A DNA stretch of 64,000 bases from Bordetella sp. BOR01 (GTDB taxonomy: Bacteria > Pseudomonadota > Gammaproteobacteria > Burkholderiales > Burkholderiaceae_B): the NCBI RefSeq assembly GCF_019218885.1, contig NZ_JAHUWT010000003.1, positions 434,001 through 498,000 of the forward strand, written 5' to 3'. A program made the translations under genes and the position numbers. The notes under the pieces were generated by a model. It was not told the DNA's origin. It ran no database searches and was given only the letters and a program-made list of their open reading frames with translations. Position 1 is the first letter of the stretch; the number at the start of each line of letters is the position of its first letter. Of this stretch, positions 34,768 through 44,040 are shown one piece after another.

Positions 34768-35745
34768 GTGGTTTTGTTTACCCTGCGCAGGCTCATCCAG
34801 AGCCTGTTCGTACTGCTGGCAGTATCGGTCGTGGTGTTTTTCGCGGTGTATGCCGTGGGCGACCCCATCGAACTGCTGGTCAGCCCCGAAGCAACGATGG
34901 AGGCCCGCGCGGCCACCATCGCCCGCCTGGGGCTGGACCAGCCCATCTGGCAGCAATATTTCACCTTCCTGTGGCGCGCCCTGCACGGCGACCTGGGCAA
35001 TTCCTTCGTGCACGGCATCCCCGCCATCGAGCTCATCGTGCAGCGCATACCCGCCACGTTCGAACTGGTGGTGGTGGCCATCACCCTGACCTGTGTGATC
35101 GGCATCCCGCTGGGGCTGGTGGCCGGCCTGCACCGCGATCGCCCGCTGGGCCGCGGCATCATGGCGACCTCGGTGCTGGGTTTCTCGCTGCCCAACTTCT
35201 GGCAGGGCATGATGCTGATCCTGCTGTTTGCCGTATGGCTGGGCTGGCTGCCCGCCTCGGGGCGCGGCGACACGGTCAGCGTGCTGGGCGTGCCGCTGTC
35301 CATCCTGACGGCCGATGGCTGGTCGCACGTGATCATGCCGGCCGTCAACCTGGCGCTGGCCAACATCGCCCTGGTATTGCGCCTGACCGCCACCGGCGTG
35401 GCCGAGGCCCAGTCGCAGGAATACGTGAAATTCGCGCGTGCCAAGGGCGTGCGCCCCGGCCGTATCGTGCGCCGGCACATCCTGCGCAATATCCTTATCC
35501 CGGTGGTCACGGTGGTGGGCATGGAATTCGGCAGCCTCATCGCCTATTCCACGATTACCGAAACCGTGTTCGCCTGGCCCGGCATGGGCAAGCTGCTGAT
35601 CGACAGCGTCTACCAGCTGGACCGCCCGGTAGTAGTGGCCTATGTGATGCTGGTGACGCTGATCTTCGTGATCGTCAACTTCATCGTCGATATTCTCTAT
35701 GCCGCGCTCGACCCGCGCGTGCAGCTTGTCGCCCCCGCACATTAA
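34768..35745 (+). CDS. Peptide ABC importer permease, DppB type
   Basis: A 325-aa inner-membrane permease. The N-terminal helix is LRRLIQSLFVLLAVSVVVFFAVYAVGDP, the conserved NIALVLRLTATG and the EAA-like RAKGVRPGRIV loop are present, and ETVFAWPGMGKLL and the LDPRVQL end are family hallmarks. Translation begins at GTG (34768) with AAGGAA upstream. It pairs with the DppC-type protein encoded five bases downstream. Confidence 0.93.
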   Translation: MVLFTLRRLIQSLFVLLAVSVVVFFAVYAVGDPIELLVSPEATMEARAATIARLGLDQPIWQQYFTFLWRALHGDLGNSFVHGIPAIELIVQRIPATFELVVVAITLTCVIGIPLGLVAGLHRDRPLGRGIMATSVLGFSLPNFWQGMMLILLFAVWLGWLPASGRGDTVSVLGVPLSILTADGWSHVIMPAVNLALANIALVLRLTATGVAEAQSQEYVKFARAKGVRPGRIVRRHILRNILIPVVTVVGMEFGSLIAYSTITETVFAWPGMGKLLIDSVYQLDRPVVVAYVMLVTLIFVIVNFIVDILYAALDPRVQLVAPAH

Positions 35746-35749
35746 CGCC

Positions 35750-36670
35750 ATGGCTCATTCATCCCCCAACGGACGCACGCGCACTATCCAGCCCCTGGCC
35801 GAGACGCCGCGCCGCGCCGCCATCCTGAAGCAACTGCACAGCCGCCCCACCGTGATGGGTTCGGCCATCGCACTGGCCATCCTGATGATCGTGGTGCTGG
35901 CCGCGCCTTTCTTCGCGCCGCAAAACCCCTACGACCTGGCCAGCCTGAACCTGCTGGACGGCCGCCTGCCCCCGGGCGCCACCTCGATGGACGGCCAGGT
36001 GTACCTGCTGGGCACCGACGACCAAGGCCGCGACATGTTCAGCGCCATCTTGTATGGCCTGCGCATCAGCCTGATGGTGGGCCTGTCGGCGGTGGGGCTG
36101 GCCACCGCCATCGGCAGCATGGCCGGCCTGGTCGCCGCCTACCTGGGCGGCTTCGTCGACACCATGCTGATGCGTATCGTCGACTTCATCCTGGGTTTTC
36201 CCACCATCCTGGTGGCGCTGGTGCTGCTGGCCATGATGGGCCGCGGCGTCGACAAGGTGATCCTGGCACTGGTGGTGGTGCAATGGGCGCACTACGCGCG
36301 CATCATGCGCAGCCGCGCCCTGCAGGAACGCCGCAAGGAATACGTCGAGGCCGCCGCCAACCTGGGCTTTCCGGCCTGGCGCATCATGGTGTTCCACCTG
36401 CTGCCCAACTGCCTGGGGCCGGTAATGGTATTTGCCACCATCCAGATCGCCACCGCCATCGCGCTGGAAGCCACGCTGTCGTTCCTGGGGGTGGGCGTGC
36501 CCATCACCGAGCCGTCGCTGGGCCTGCTGATCGCCAACGGCTTCCAGTACCTGCTGTCGGGCGACTACTGGATCAGCATGTTCCCGGGCGTGGCCCTGCT
36601 GGTGCTGATCCTGACCATCAATATCGTGGGCGACCGCCTGCGCGAAGCCCTGGACCCGCGACGAGCATGA
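35750..36670 (+). CDS. Peptide ABC importer permease, DppC type
   Basis: A 306-aa permease with LLGTDDQGRDMFSAI (family hallmark), a long helix at the N-terminus (ALAILMIVVLAAPFF) and the cytoplasmic loop RKEYVEAAANLGFP. The ATG at 35750 replaces an upstream in-frame codon at 35699 that lies inside the previous gene. Its stop overlaps the start of the following ATPase (ATGA). Confidence 0.93.
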   Translation: MAHSSPNGRTRTIQPLAETPRRAAILKQLHSRPTVMGSAIALAILMIVVLAAPFFAPQNPYDLASLNLLDGRLPPGATSMDGQVYLLGTDDQGRDMFSAILYGLRISLMVGLSAVGLATAIGSMAGLVAAYLGGFVDTMLMRIVDFILGFPTILVALVLLAMMGRGVDKVILALVVVQWAHYARIMRSRALQERRKEYVEAAANLGFPAWRIMVFHLLPNCLGPVMVFATIQIATAIALEATLSFLGVGVPITEPSLGLLIANGFQYLLSGDYWISMFPGVALLVLILTINIVGDRLREALDPRRA

Positions 36671-37650
36671 ACGACACGATCCTGCAGGTGCGCGGGCTGC
36701 GCACCGCCTTCCATACCGAAGCCGGCGCCTGGCCGGCGGTCGACGGCGTCGACCTGGCCGTGCGCCGCGGCGAAATACTGGGCCTGGTCGGCGAGTCGGG
36801 CTCGGGCAAGTCGGTTACCGGTTTTTCGCTGCTGGGCCTGATCGACCCGCCGGGCGAAATCGTGTCGGGCGAGGTCTTGTTCAAGGGGCAAGACCTGCGC
36901 AAGCTGGATGAGGAACGCATGCGCCAATTGCGCGGCAACCGCATCGCCATGATCTTCCAGGACCCCCTGATGACGCTGAACCCGGTGCTGCGCATCGGCG
37001 AGCAGATGATGGAGGCCATTCTCACGCACGAGAACGTGCCCGCCGCCCAGGCGCGCGAGCGCTGCCGCGAGGCCCTGGCCATGGTCGGCATCCCGGCGCC
37101 CGAGAAGCGCCTGGACAGCTACCCGCACGAGTTCTCGGGCGGCATGCGCCAGCGCGTGGCGATCGCCATCGCCATGCTGAACAAGCCCGATCTGATCATC
37201 TGCGACGAGCCCACCACGGCCCTGGATGTAACCATCCAGGGGCAGATCCTGTATCGCATGCAAGAGATCTGCCGCACTCACGACACTGCCCTGATCTGGA
37301 TCACCCACGACCTGGGCGTGGTGGCCGAACTGGCCGACCACGTGGCCGTGATGTATGCCGGGCGCATCGTCGAGGCCGGCCCGGTCGAGCAAGTGCTCGA
37401 CGCGCCGCGCCACCCCTATACCAAGGGCCTGCTCGATTCGATGCCGGCCAACAGCGCGCCGGGCGCGCGCCTGCACCAGATCGAGGGCATGGCGCCCAGC
37501 CTGGCGGGCCGGCCCGCCGGCTGTGCGTTCCGCCCGCGCTGCCCGAATGCCATCACGCGTTGCGCCGAGCAATCGCCTGCCACCACGCAGGAAGGGCCGC
37601 GCAATTTCCGCTGCTACGCACCGATCGCCCGCGAGACCGCCACCGCATGA
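36667..37650 (+). CDS. Peptide ABC importer ATP-binding protein, DppD type
   Basis: A 327-aa ATPase. Walker A GESGSGKS, signature FSGGMRQRV, Walker [13 protein letters not shown], and the C-terminal cysteine cluster ([15 protein letters not shown]) are all present. Both ends overlap their neighbours by four bases, so the permease and ATPase genes are translationally coupled. It energises import with the DppF-type partner. Confidence 0.94.
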   Translation: MNDTILQVRGLRTAFHTEAGAWPAVDGVDLAVRRGEILGLVGESGSGKSVTGFSLLGLIDPPGEIVSGEVLFKGQDLRKLDEERMRQLRGNRIAMIFQDPLMTLNPVLRIGEQMMEAILTHENVPAAQARERCREALAMVGIPAPEKRLDSYPHEFSGGMRQRVAIAIAMLNKPDLIICDEPTTALDVTIQGQILYRMQEICRTHDTALIWITHDLGVVAELADHVAVMYAGRIVEAGPVEQVLDAPRHPYTKGLLDSMPANSAPGARLHQIEGMAPSLAGRPAGCAFRPRCPNAITRCAEQSPATTQEGPRNFRCYAPIARETATA

Positions 37651-38648
37651 CCCCGCAAGACACGCCCGTTATCGAGCTGCGCAACGTCCACAAGCGTTTC
37701 GAGCAGCGTCCCGACCTGGCCCAGCGCATGCTGGCGCTGGCCGGCAAGCCCATCGACCACCGCACGGTGCATGCCGTCAATGGCGTAGACCTGTCCATCG
37801 AGCGCGGCGAAGTGCTGGGCCTGGTCGGCGAATCCGGCTGTGGCAAGTCCACGCTGGGCCGCGTCGTGGCCGGCCTGCACCGCCAGACCGAAGGCGAACT
37901 GCTGTACCAGGGCCGGCCCGCCGCCAGCCTGCGCGGCGCCGACCTGCTGGCCTATACGCTGGGCGTGCAGATGATCTTCCAGGACCCGCAGGCCTCGCTG
38001 AATCCGCGCCAGCGCCTGCGCCAGATCCTGGGCGAAGCGCTGAAGGTGCACAAGCTGGCGCCGGCGGCCGAGATTCCCGCGCGCATCGACCGCGCCCTGT
38101 CCGAAGTGGGCCTGGACCGCGAATACCGCGACCGCTTTCCCCACCAGATATCGGGCGGGCAGCGCCAGCGCATCGGCATCGCGCGCGCGCTGATGGTGGC
38201 GCCCAAGTTCCTGGTGTGCGATGAACCGGTGGCCGCGCTGGATGTGTCGATCCAGGCGCAGGTGATCAACCTGTTCATGGACCTGCGCGAACAGCATGGC
38301 TTCACCTACCTGTTCATCAGCCATGACCTGGGGGTCGTCAAGCATATTTCCGACCGCGTCGCCATCATGTACCTGGGCAAGATCGTCGAGCGCGCGCCGG
38401 CCGCCGAGATCTTCGCGCGCGCCAACCACCCGTACACCCAGGCCCTGCTGGCCGAGGTGCCCGATGTCGGCCGGCGCGGCCGCAAGTTCACCCCCATCAA
38501 GGGCGAGATCCCGTCGCCGCTGAACCCGCCGCCGGGCTGTACCTTCCACCCGCGCTGCCCGCACGCCATGCCGCGCTGCCGCGAGCAGGTGCCCGAACTG
38601 AAAGAAATCGCATCCGGCCATTGGTCGGCCTGCCACCTCAACCCCTAG
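37647..38648 (+). CDS. Peptide ABC importer ATP-binding protein, DppF type
   Basis: A 333-aa ATPase. Walker [10 protein letters not shown], signature ISGGQRQRI, Walker [12 protein letters not shown], the switch His in FISHDLGVV, and the C-terminal cysteine cluster ([15 protein letters not shown]) are complete. It is the last importer subunit; the hydrolase gene starts ten bases later. Family clear, substrate unknown. Confidence 0.94.
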   Translation: MTPQDTPVIELRNVHKRFEQRPDLAQRMLALAGKPIDHRTVHAVNGVDLSIERGEVLGLVGESGCGKSTLGRVVAGLHRQTEGELLYQGRPAASLRGADLLAYTLGVQMIFQDPQASLNPRQRLRQILGEALKVHKLAPAAEIPARIDRALSEVGLDREYRDRFPHQISGGQRQRIGIARALMVAPKFLVCDEPVAALDVSIQAQVINLFMDLREQHGFTYLFISHDLGVVKHISDRVAIMYLGKIVERAPAAEIFARANHPYTQALLAEVPDVGRRGRKFTPIKGEIPSPLNPPPGCTFHPRCPHAMPRCREQVPELKEIASGHWSACHLNP

Positions 38649-38658
38649 TACACCCACC

Positions 38659-39561
38659 ATGAAAGCAGAGATGTCCAACGCCGACCGTATCGCCCGGGAA
38701 CTGGGCCATGCAGGCCGCAATGCCATTGCCTATGTCGATGACGACCGCAATGCCGATCGCCCCTTCACGCTGCAGACCTACCGTCCGTACGGCTACGCGC
38801 CCGACCGCCCGGTGGTGATGGTGCAGCACGGCGTGCTGCGCAACGGCGATGACTACCGCGACTTCTGGATCCCCGCGGCCGACAAGCACAATGTGCTGAT
38901 CGTGGCGCCGACCTTCTCGGACGATATCTGGCCCGGGGTCGAAAGCTACAACAACGGCCGCGTCTTCAGCCCTGGCGGCAACCCGCGCCACATCGACGGC
39001 TGGACCTACTCCCTGGTCGGCCGGGTGTTTGCCGACCTGCGCGCCGCCGGTGTCACCGAGGTCGAGCAGGCCTATCTGTTCGGCCATTCGGCGGGCGGCC
39101 AGTTCGTGCACCGCCTGATGAGCAGCCAACCGCACTCGCCCTTCTGCGCGGCCACGGCCGCCAACCCCGGGTGGTACACCCTGCCCACCTTCGACCATCC
39201 CTTCCCCGAAGGCCTTGGCGGCGTGGGCCTGACCGACGACCACCTGGTGCGGCTGCTGGCCTATCCCATGACCATCCTGGCGGGCGACCAGGACATCGCC
39301 ACCGACGATCCCAACCTGCCGTCCGACCCGGCGGCTGTACGCCAGGGGCCGCACCGGTTCGCCCGCGCGCACAATTATTTCGAGGCCGGCCAGCGCGAAG
39401 CGCAGCGCCGCGGCGTGCCGTTCGGCTGGACGCTGCAGGTCGTGCCGGGCATCGGCCACGACGGCCGCGCCATGTCGGCGGCTTGCGCCAGCCTGTGGTT
39501 CGAAGGCAAACTGCCCAGCGACGCAGAACTGGCCAGGCTGGCAGGCCAGCAGGTCGCCTGA
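38659..39561 (+). CDS. Alpha/beta hydrolase (PHB-depolymerase/esterase-like)
   Basis: A 300-aa cytoplasmic hydrolase. The nucleophile elbow is FGHSAGGQF, the oxyanion region VMVQHGVLRNG, an acidic residue follows ILAGDQDIATDDP, and the catalytic His is in VVPGIGHDGRAM. The order fits a Ser-Asp-His triad. It lies between the importer and an M20 peptidase, so it may cleave an ester or amide in the imported compound. No signal peptide. Confidence 0.85.
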   Translation: MKAEMSNADRIARELGHAGRNAIAYVDDDRNADRPFTLQTYRPYGYAPDRPVVMVQHGVLRNGDDYRDFWIPAADKHNVLIVAPTFSDDIWPGVESYNNGRVFSPGGNPRHIDGWTYSLVGRVFADLRAAGVTEVEQAYLFGHSAGGQFVHRLMSSQPHSPFCAATAANPGWYTLPTFDHPFPEGLGGVGLTDDHLVRLLAYPMTILAGDQDIATDDPNLPSDPAAVRQGPHRFARAHNYFEAGQREAQRRGVPFGWTLQVVPGIGHDGRAMSAACASLWFEGKLPSDAELARLAGQQVA

Positions 39562-39596
39562 TTTCCCTCGCTCACCACACACCTGGAACGCCTAGC

Positions 39597-40727
39597 ATGT
39601 CATCCCTGCCCACTACCGAAGAACTCGTCGCCGGCATCCAGTCGTGGGTGCGCTGCGAATCGCCGTCCAATTCGCCGGAAGGCGTGGCCGCCATGGCCGC
39701 GCTGGTTCAGGCTCAGGCACAGGCGGCCGGGCTGACGGTCGAGGTCACGCCCCTGGGCGCGGCCACCGGCCCGCTGCTGTACGCCACCAATCGGGCGGCA
39801 GGCGACACGCGGCCCGGCATCCTGGTGCTGGCGCATCTGGACACGGTGCACCCCATCGGCACGCTGCAAGACAACCCCTGCCGTATCGACGGCGACCGCC
39901 TGTACGGCCCCGGCAGCTACGACATGAAAGGCGGAATCTACCTGGCCCTGGCCGCACTGGCCACCCTGGCCCAGCCGGGCGCCACCCGCCTGCCGGTGGA
40001 TTTCCTGATGGTGCCCGACGAAGAAACCGGCAGCCACGCATCGCGCGCGTCGATCGAGCGTTATGCCGCCAACGCCAAGTACGGCCTGGTTTGCGAGCCG
40101 GCCCGCCCCAACGGGGGCAAGTGCGTCACGGCACGCAAGGGCACCGGCATGCTGCGCCTGAACGTCAAGGGCCGCCCGGCCCACGCCGGCATGCAGCACG
40201 AAAAAGGCCGCAGCGCCATCCGCGAAATGGCGCACCAGGTGCTGGCCCTGGAATCCATGACCGACTACGACCGCGGCGTAACCGTCAGCGTGGGCACGAT
40301 CGCCGGCGGCACGGTGACCAACACGGTGCCGGCGCAATGCCGCTGCGTGGTGGACTTCCGCGTGCCCGACATGGGTGCGGCCGAAGACGTGCTGCGCCGC
40401 ATGCGCAACCTGTGCGCGGTGGGGCCCGATGTGGAACTGGATATCGATGTCGAACTCAACCGCCCGCCCATGGTGCGCACCGACGCCGCGGCCGCGCTGC
40501 TGTCGATGGCGCAGGAATACGCACGGGTAGCCGGTTTCGCGCTGGAAGAAGCCCCCATGACGGGTGGCGGCAGCGATGCCAACTTCACCTCGGCCATGGG
40601 CGTGCCCACGCTGGACGGCCTGGGCGCCGATGGCGACGGCGCGCACACGCTGCACGAGTACATCCTGGTGTCCACCTTGCAGGCCCGCGCGAAATTCTGG
40701 GAACTGCTGCTGCGCGAACTGGCCTAG
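39597..40727 (+). CDS. M20 metallopeptidase (CPG2/ArgE-like)
   Basis: A 376-aa enzyme with the M20 two-zinc site: His in LAHLDTVHP, bridging Asp in YDMKGG, and Glu pair in VPDEETGSH, plus a terminal His in GDGAHTLHEYI. Glutamate carboxypeptidase (CPG2) and acetylornithine deacetylase are relatives. It probably cleaves an amide bond of the transported peptide or N-acyl amino acid. Start at 39597, 35 bases after the hydrolase. Confidence 0.92.
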   Translation: MSSLPTTEELVAGIQSWVRCESPSNSPEGVAAMAALVQAQAQAAGLTVEVTPLGAATGPLLYATNRAAGDTRPGILVLAHLDTVHPIGTLQDNPCRIDGDRLYGPGSYDMKGGIYLALAALATLAQPGATRLPVDFLMVPDEETGSHASRASIERYAANAKYGLVCEPARPNGGKCVTARKGTGMLRLNVKGRPAHAGMQHEKGRSAIREMAHQVLALESMTDYDRGVTVSVGTIAGGTVTNTVPAQCRCVVDFRVPDMGAAEDVLRRMRNLCAVGPDVELDIDVELNRPPMVRTDAAAALLSMAQEYARVAGFALEEAPMTGGGSDANFTSAMGVPTLDGLGADGDGAHTLHEYILVSTLQARAKFWELLLRELA

Positions 40728-40792
40728 CGGGCCGGTTGACTGCGCCAGGCTTGAACGCGCCAGGGCGATGCCCTGGCGTGCATGGCCGGCAT

Positions 40793-41254
40793 TCAGCCCT
40801 TCGTATGAAACCGGGCTGCCAGCTCGGCCGACATGCCCTCGCCTGTGACCCAGCGGGTCATTTTTTCCAGCACATCAGACAGCGCGCGGCGTTCGGCCGC
40901 ATCCAGCGGGGCCAGCATGACGTCTTCCAGCGTCTTGCCGACCTCGTCGGCGTGGGCCCGCAGTTTGTGGCCCTTTGCGGTCACGACCAGGTTGAACTGC
41001 CGCGCGTCGCTGGGGCTGACCGAACGGCGCACCAGGCCCTGCTTGATAAGCAGGTTCAAGATACGCGATACCAAGCTCTTTTCCAGGTAGGTAAACGCCA
41101 CGATCCCGCCGGGCGTAATGGCCGGATGGTCGTCGATACAGCGCAGCACGCGCAATTCGCGCACGCTCAGCCCACATGACCGGACATAGTGTTCGTTGAC
41201 GAGCTTGATGGCCTCTTCGCTCAACGCTTCCAGTCGGTACGTCAGAAAAATCAT
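40793..41254 (-). CDS. MarR-family transcriptional regulator
   Basis: A 153-aa regulator. The winged helix-turn-helix is LSVRELRVLRCIDDHPAITPGGIVAFTYLEKSLVSRILNLLIKQGLVRR (residues about 28-76), followed by the wing DARQFNLVVTAKG. The ATG at 41254 gives the normal MarR length; upstream codons are in non-coding sequence. It is divergent from the M20 amidohydrolase and convergent with the importer operon; it likely controls the amidohydrolase/MFS pair. Confidence 0.88.
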   Translation of the reverse strand: MIFLTYRLEALSEEAIKLVNEHYVRSCGLSVRELRVLRCIDDHPAITPGGIVAFTYLEKSLVSRILNLLIKQGLVRRSVSPSDARQFNLVVTAKGHKLRAHADEVGKTLEDVMLAPLDAAERRALSDVLEKMTRWVTGEGMSAELAARFHTKG

Positions 41255-41340
41255 CGTTAAGCCGCGAACTTGAACAGCCCGTAGTGTAAGGCGATACAGG
41301 GAGCGGCACCGTCCCGGCCATGCGCCGGCCAATGCCGGCT

Positions 41341-41410
41341 AATGGTTTTCCACTAATTTATTCTTATACAACAACTATTATTATTAAAGAATATTTTGAG
41401 TTTCAACTAT
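41341..41410. promoter_or_regulatory. AT-rich divergent control region (MarR/amidohydrolase)
   Basis: A markedly AT-rich stretch in GC-rich DNA between the MarR gene and the amidohydrolase gene. It contains the inverted repeat ATTCTT (41360-41365) ... AAGAAT (41387-41392), spaced as in MarR dimer sites. Promoters for both divergent genes are likely here, but no strong -35/-10 pair is assigned. Confidence 0.45.
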
Positions 41411-41477
41411 CTGTGCAAGCCACGGCGCCGGCCCACGGCAAGGCGTCCGGCCCGATGCACCGGCCGAAGGAGCAGCA

Positions 41478-42632
41478 ATGCCCGTACATCCATGGTTCGA
41501 TGCCCGCCGAGGCGAATTTTCTGCCTGGCGCCGGGATATCCATGCCCACCCCGAGCTGGGGTTCCAGGAACACCGCACATCCGACCTGGTGGCCGCCAAG
41601 CTGCAGCAATGGGGCATCGAGGTGCACCGCGGCATCGGCGGAACCGGCCTGGTGGGCGTGCTGCGCGGCAGCCGGCCGGGCCCCGGCGCATTGGGACTGC
41701 GCGCCGACATGGACGCCCTGCCCATGCAGGAACGCACTGGCCTGCCCCACCGTTCCACGCACGACGGCCGCTTCCATGGCTGCGGCCACGATGGCCATAC
41801 CGCCATCCTGCTGGCCACGGCCCAGTACCTGGCCCTGCACAACGACTACGCCGGCACTGTGCATTTCATCTTCCAGCCCGCCGAGGAAACCCTGAGCGGG
41901 GCCAGCGCCATGATCGACGACGGGCTCTTCGAGCGCTTTCGCTGCGATGAGATCTATGGGCTGCACAACAATCCCATGCTGGGGACGGGCCGGGTTGGCG
42001 TACGCGCCGGGCCGGTGCTGTCGGCCGGCGATGTGTTTCGCATCCGCGTGCAAGGCGTGGGCAGCCATGGCGCCGCGCCGCACAAGGGCAACGACCCCAT
42101 CACCGTCGCCTGCCAGCTGGCCGGCATGCTGCAAACCATGGTCAGCCGGTCGATCGACCCGCTGGATGCGGCGGTGATCAGCGTGGGCACCTTCCATGCC
42201 GGCACGGCGCCCAACGTGATCCCCGACCAGGTCGAACTGCAGGGCACAGTGCGCAGCCTGTCCGCAGTGGGCCGCGACACGGTGCTGCGCCGCATGCGCG
42301 AGATCTGCGGCGGCCTGGCACAAGCCCATTGCACCACCATCGACTGCGAATTCGAACTGGGCTGCCCGCCCACCATCAACGCCGCCGAGCCAGCCGCCGC
42401 GGTGGCGCGCGCCGCGGCCCGGGTGGTGGGTGCCGCGTCGGTCGATGACCAGGTCACGCCGCTGATGGCCTCGGAAGATTTTTCGTTCATGCTGCAGCAG
42501 CGCCCCGGCGCCTACTTCTTCGTGGGCCAGGACGGGCCGTTCTGCCATCACCCCGAATTCGATTTCGACGACGAGATCCTGCCCATCGGCGCCAGTGTCT
42601 TCGCCGAGATCGTGTACGACCGCCTGCGATAA
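41478..42632 (+). CDS. M20 amidohydrolase (hippurate hydrolase-like)
   Basis: A 384-aa aminoacylase. The sequence IHAHPELGFQE, LRADMDALPM, GCGHDGHTA (Cys/His metal site), QPAEETLSGA and the terminal DGPFCHHPEF are all family signatures. It hydrolyses N-acyl amino acids (hippurate, indole-acetyl-amino acids) or N-acetyldiaminopimelate. It precedes an MFS carrier by 56 bases and is divergent from MarR, so this is a small uptake/hydrolysis unit next to the importer island. Confidence 0.93.
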   Translation: MPVHPWFDARRGEFSAWRRDIHAHPELGFQEHRTSDLVAAKLQQWGIEVHRGIGGTGLVGVLRGSRPGPGALGLRADMDALPMQERTGLPHRSTHDGRFHGCGHDGHTAILLATAQYLALHNDYAGTVHFIFQPAEETLSGASAMIDDGLFERFRCDEIYGLHNNPMLGTGRVGVRAGPVLSAGDVFRIRVQGVGSHGAAPHKGNDPITVACQLAGMLQTMVSRSIDPLDAAVISVGTFHAGTAPNVIPDQVELQGTVRSLSAVGRDTVLRRMREICGGLAQAHCTTIDCEFELGCPPTINAAEPAAAVARAAARVVGAASVDDQVTPLMASEDFSFMLQQRPGAYFFVGQDGPFCHHPEFDFDDEILPIGASVFAEIVYDRLR

Positions 42633-42688
42633 CACGAGGCGGCCGCGTACCGCCCACCCGGGCCCACGCCCTTCCCCAGGAGACGCTC

Positions 42689-44017
42689 ATGCGTACCACC
42701 GCATCCACGGAAGTCCCTGTTTCACCTGCCATGCGCCGGCGCGTCGTCATCGCCTCGGTGCTGGGCAATGCATTCGAGTGGTTCGATTTCGCGATCTACG
42801 GCATGTTCGCCGCCATTATTTCCCGGTTGTACTTTCCGGCGGAAAGCGCCGGCGTGTCGCTGCTGCTGGGCCTGGCGACATTTGGCGTGGCGTTTCTCAT
42901 CCGGCCGCTGGGCGGCCTGGTGCTGGGCATCTATGCCGATCGCCATGGCCGCAAGCGCGCGCTGTCGCTCATGATCCTGATGATGGCGGGCGGAACGGCC
43001 ATGATAGGCATGCTGCCCACCTATGCCTCGATCGGCCTGGCCGCCTCGGTGCTGATGCTGGCGGCCCGCCTGATCCAGGGCTTCTCGGTAGGCGGGGAAT
43101 TCGCCAGCGCCAGCGCCATGCTGGTGGAATTCGCGCCGCTGGGCCGCCGCGGCTACTACGGCAGCTTCCAGATGTGCTCGCAATCGCTGGCGTTCTCGGC
43201 CGGCGCGGCGGTGGCGTACTTGCTGTCGGCGCACCTGTCGCCCGAAGCGCTGCATAGCTGGGGATGGCGCGTACCTTTCCTGTTCGGCATCCTGATCGGC
43301 CCCATCGGCTTCTACCTGCGTTCCCATGTCGACGAAACGCCGGAGTTCCTGCGCTGGCAGGCCACCCGCACGCACGCCACCCGCGTGCCGCTTTCGCGCG
43401 TGCTGGCGCAGTACCCGCGCGAGCTCATCGGCTCGTTCTGCGTCATTGTGCTGGGCACGGGGTCGAACTACGTAATGCTGCTTTATCTTCCCATCTACGC
43501 GGTCAGGGAACTGGGGTTGTCGATGGCCGATGCCCAGCTCAGCACGGCGGTTTCCGCGGTGGTCATCCTGGTGCTGTGCCCGCTGGCGGGCATACTGTCC
43601 GACCGCTACGGGCGCCGCGCCATGATGCTGCCGGCCGCGGTGCTGTTCGGCCTGATATCGTGGGTGATGCTGGCGCGCGTGCTGCAGGCGCCCAGCCCCG
43701 GCCTGCTGATGCAGGCACAGATACTGGCCGCCATGGCCATGGCCTTCATCTGGGGCCCCACGCCCGCGCTCATGACCGAGGTGCTGCCGGTGCACATACG
43801 GTCTACCGGCGTCTCGCTGGCCTACAACTTCGGGGTCATGCTTTTCGGCGGATTGGCGCCCTTCATCAACACGGCACTGATCGAATACACCCACGACCGC
43901 ATGGTGCCCGCCTACTACGTGCTGGTCTGCGTGGCCATAGGCGTGGCCGGGCTGCTGCTGTTGAAGCGGTCGTATGCGCAGCTCGCCATGCCCGCCGCTG
44001 CCCGGCCCGTACCCTGA
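42689..44017 (+). CDS. MFS transporter, metabolite:H+ symporter type
   Basis: A 442-aa, 12-helix carrier. The N-terminus GNAFEWFDFAIYGMFAAIISRLYFP is the hallmark of the metabolite:H+ symporter group (ProP/KgtP/ShiA); the conserved IYADRHGRKRALS lies between helices 2 and 3. It likely imports a carboxylate or betaine-like compound. It follows the amidohydrolase in one transcription unit and has AGGAGAC before the ATG. Confidence 0.92.
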   Translation: MRTTASTEVPVSPAMRRRVVIASVLGNAFEWFDFAIYGMFAAIISRLYFPAESAGVSLLLGLATFGVAFLIRPLGGLVLGIYADRHGRKRALSLMILMMAGGTAMIGMLPTYASIGLAASVLMLAARLIQGFSVGGEFASASAMLVEFAPLGRRGYYGSFQMCSQSLAFSAGAAVAYLLSAHLSPEALHSWGWRVPFLFGILIGPIGFYLRSHVDETPEFLRWQATRTHATRVPLSRVLAQYPRELIGSFCVIVLGTGSNYVMLLYLPIYAVRELGLSMADAQLSTAVSAVVILVLCPLAGILSDRYGRRAMMLPAAVLFGLISWVMLARVLQAPSPGLLMQAQILAAMAMAFIWGPTPALMTEVLPVHIRSTGVSLAYNFGVMLFGGLAPFINTALIEYTHDRMVPAYYVLVCVAIGVAGLLLLKRSYAQLAMPAAARPVP

Positions 44018-44040
44018 CGCGCGCCGGCGGACGCGGGCGT

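Noticed and set aside
32068-35751. A 1227-codon minus-strand open frame
   Set aside because: It is antisense to four recognised genes and has no domain signature. Long shadow frames are expected at this GC content.
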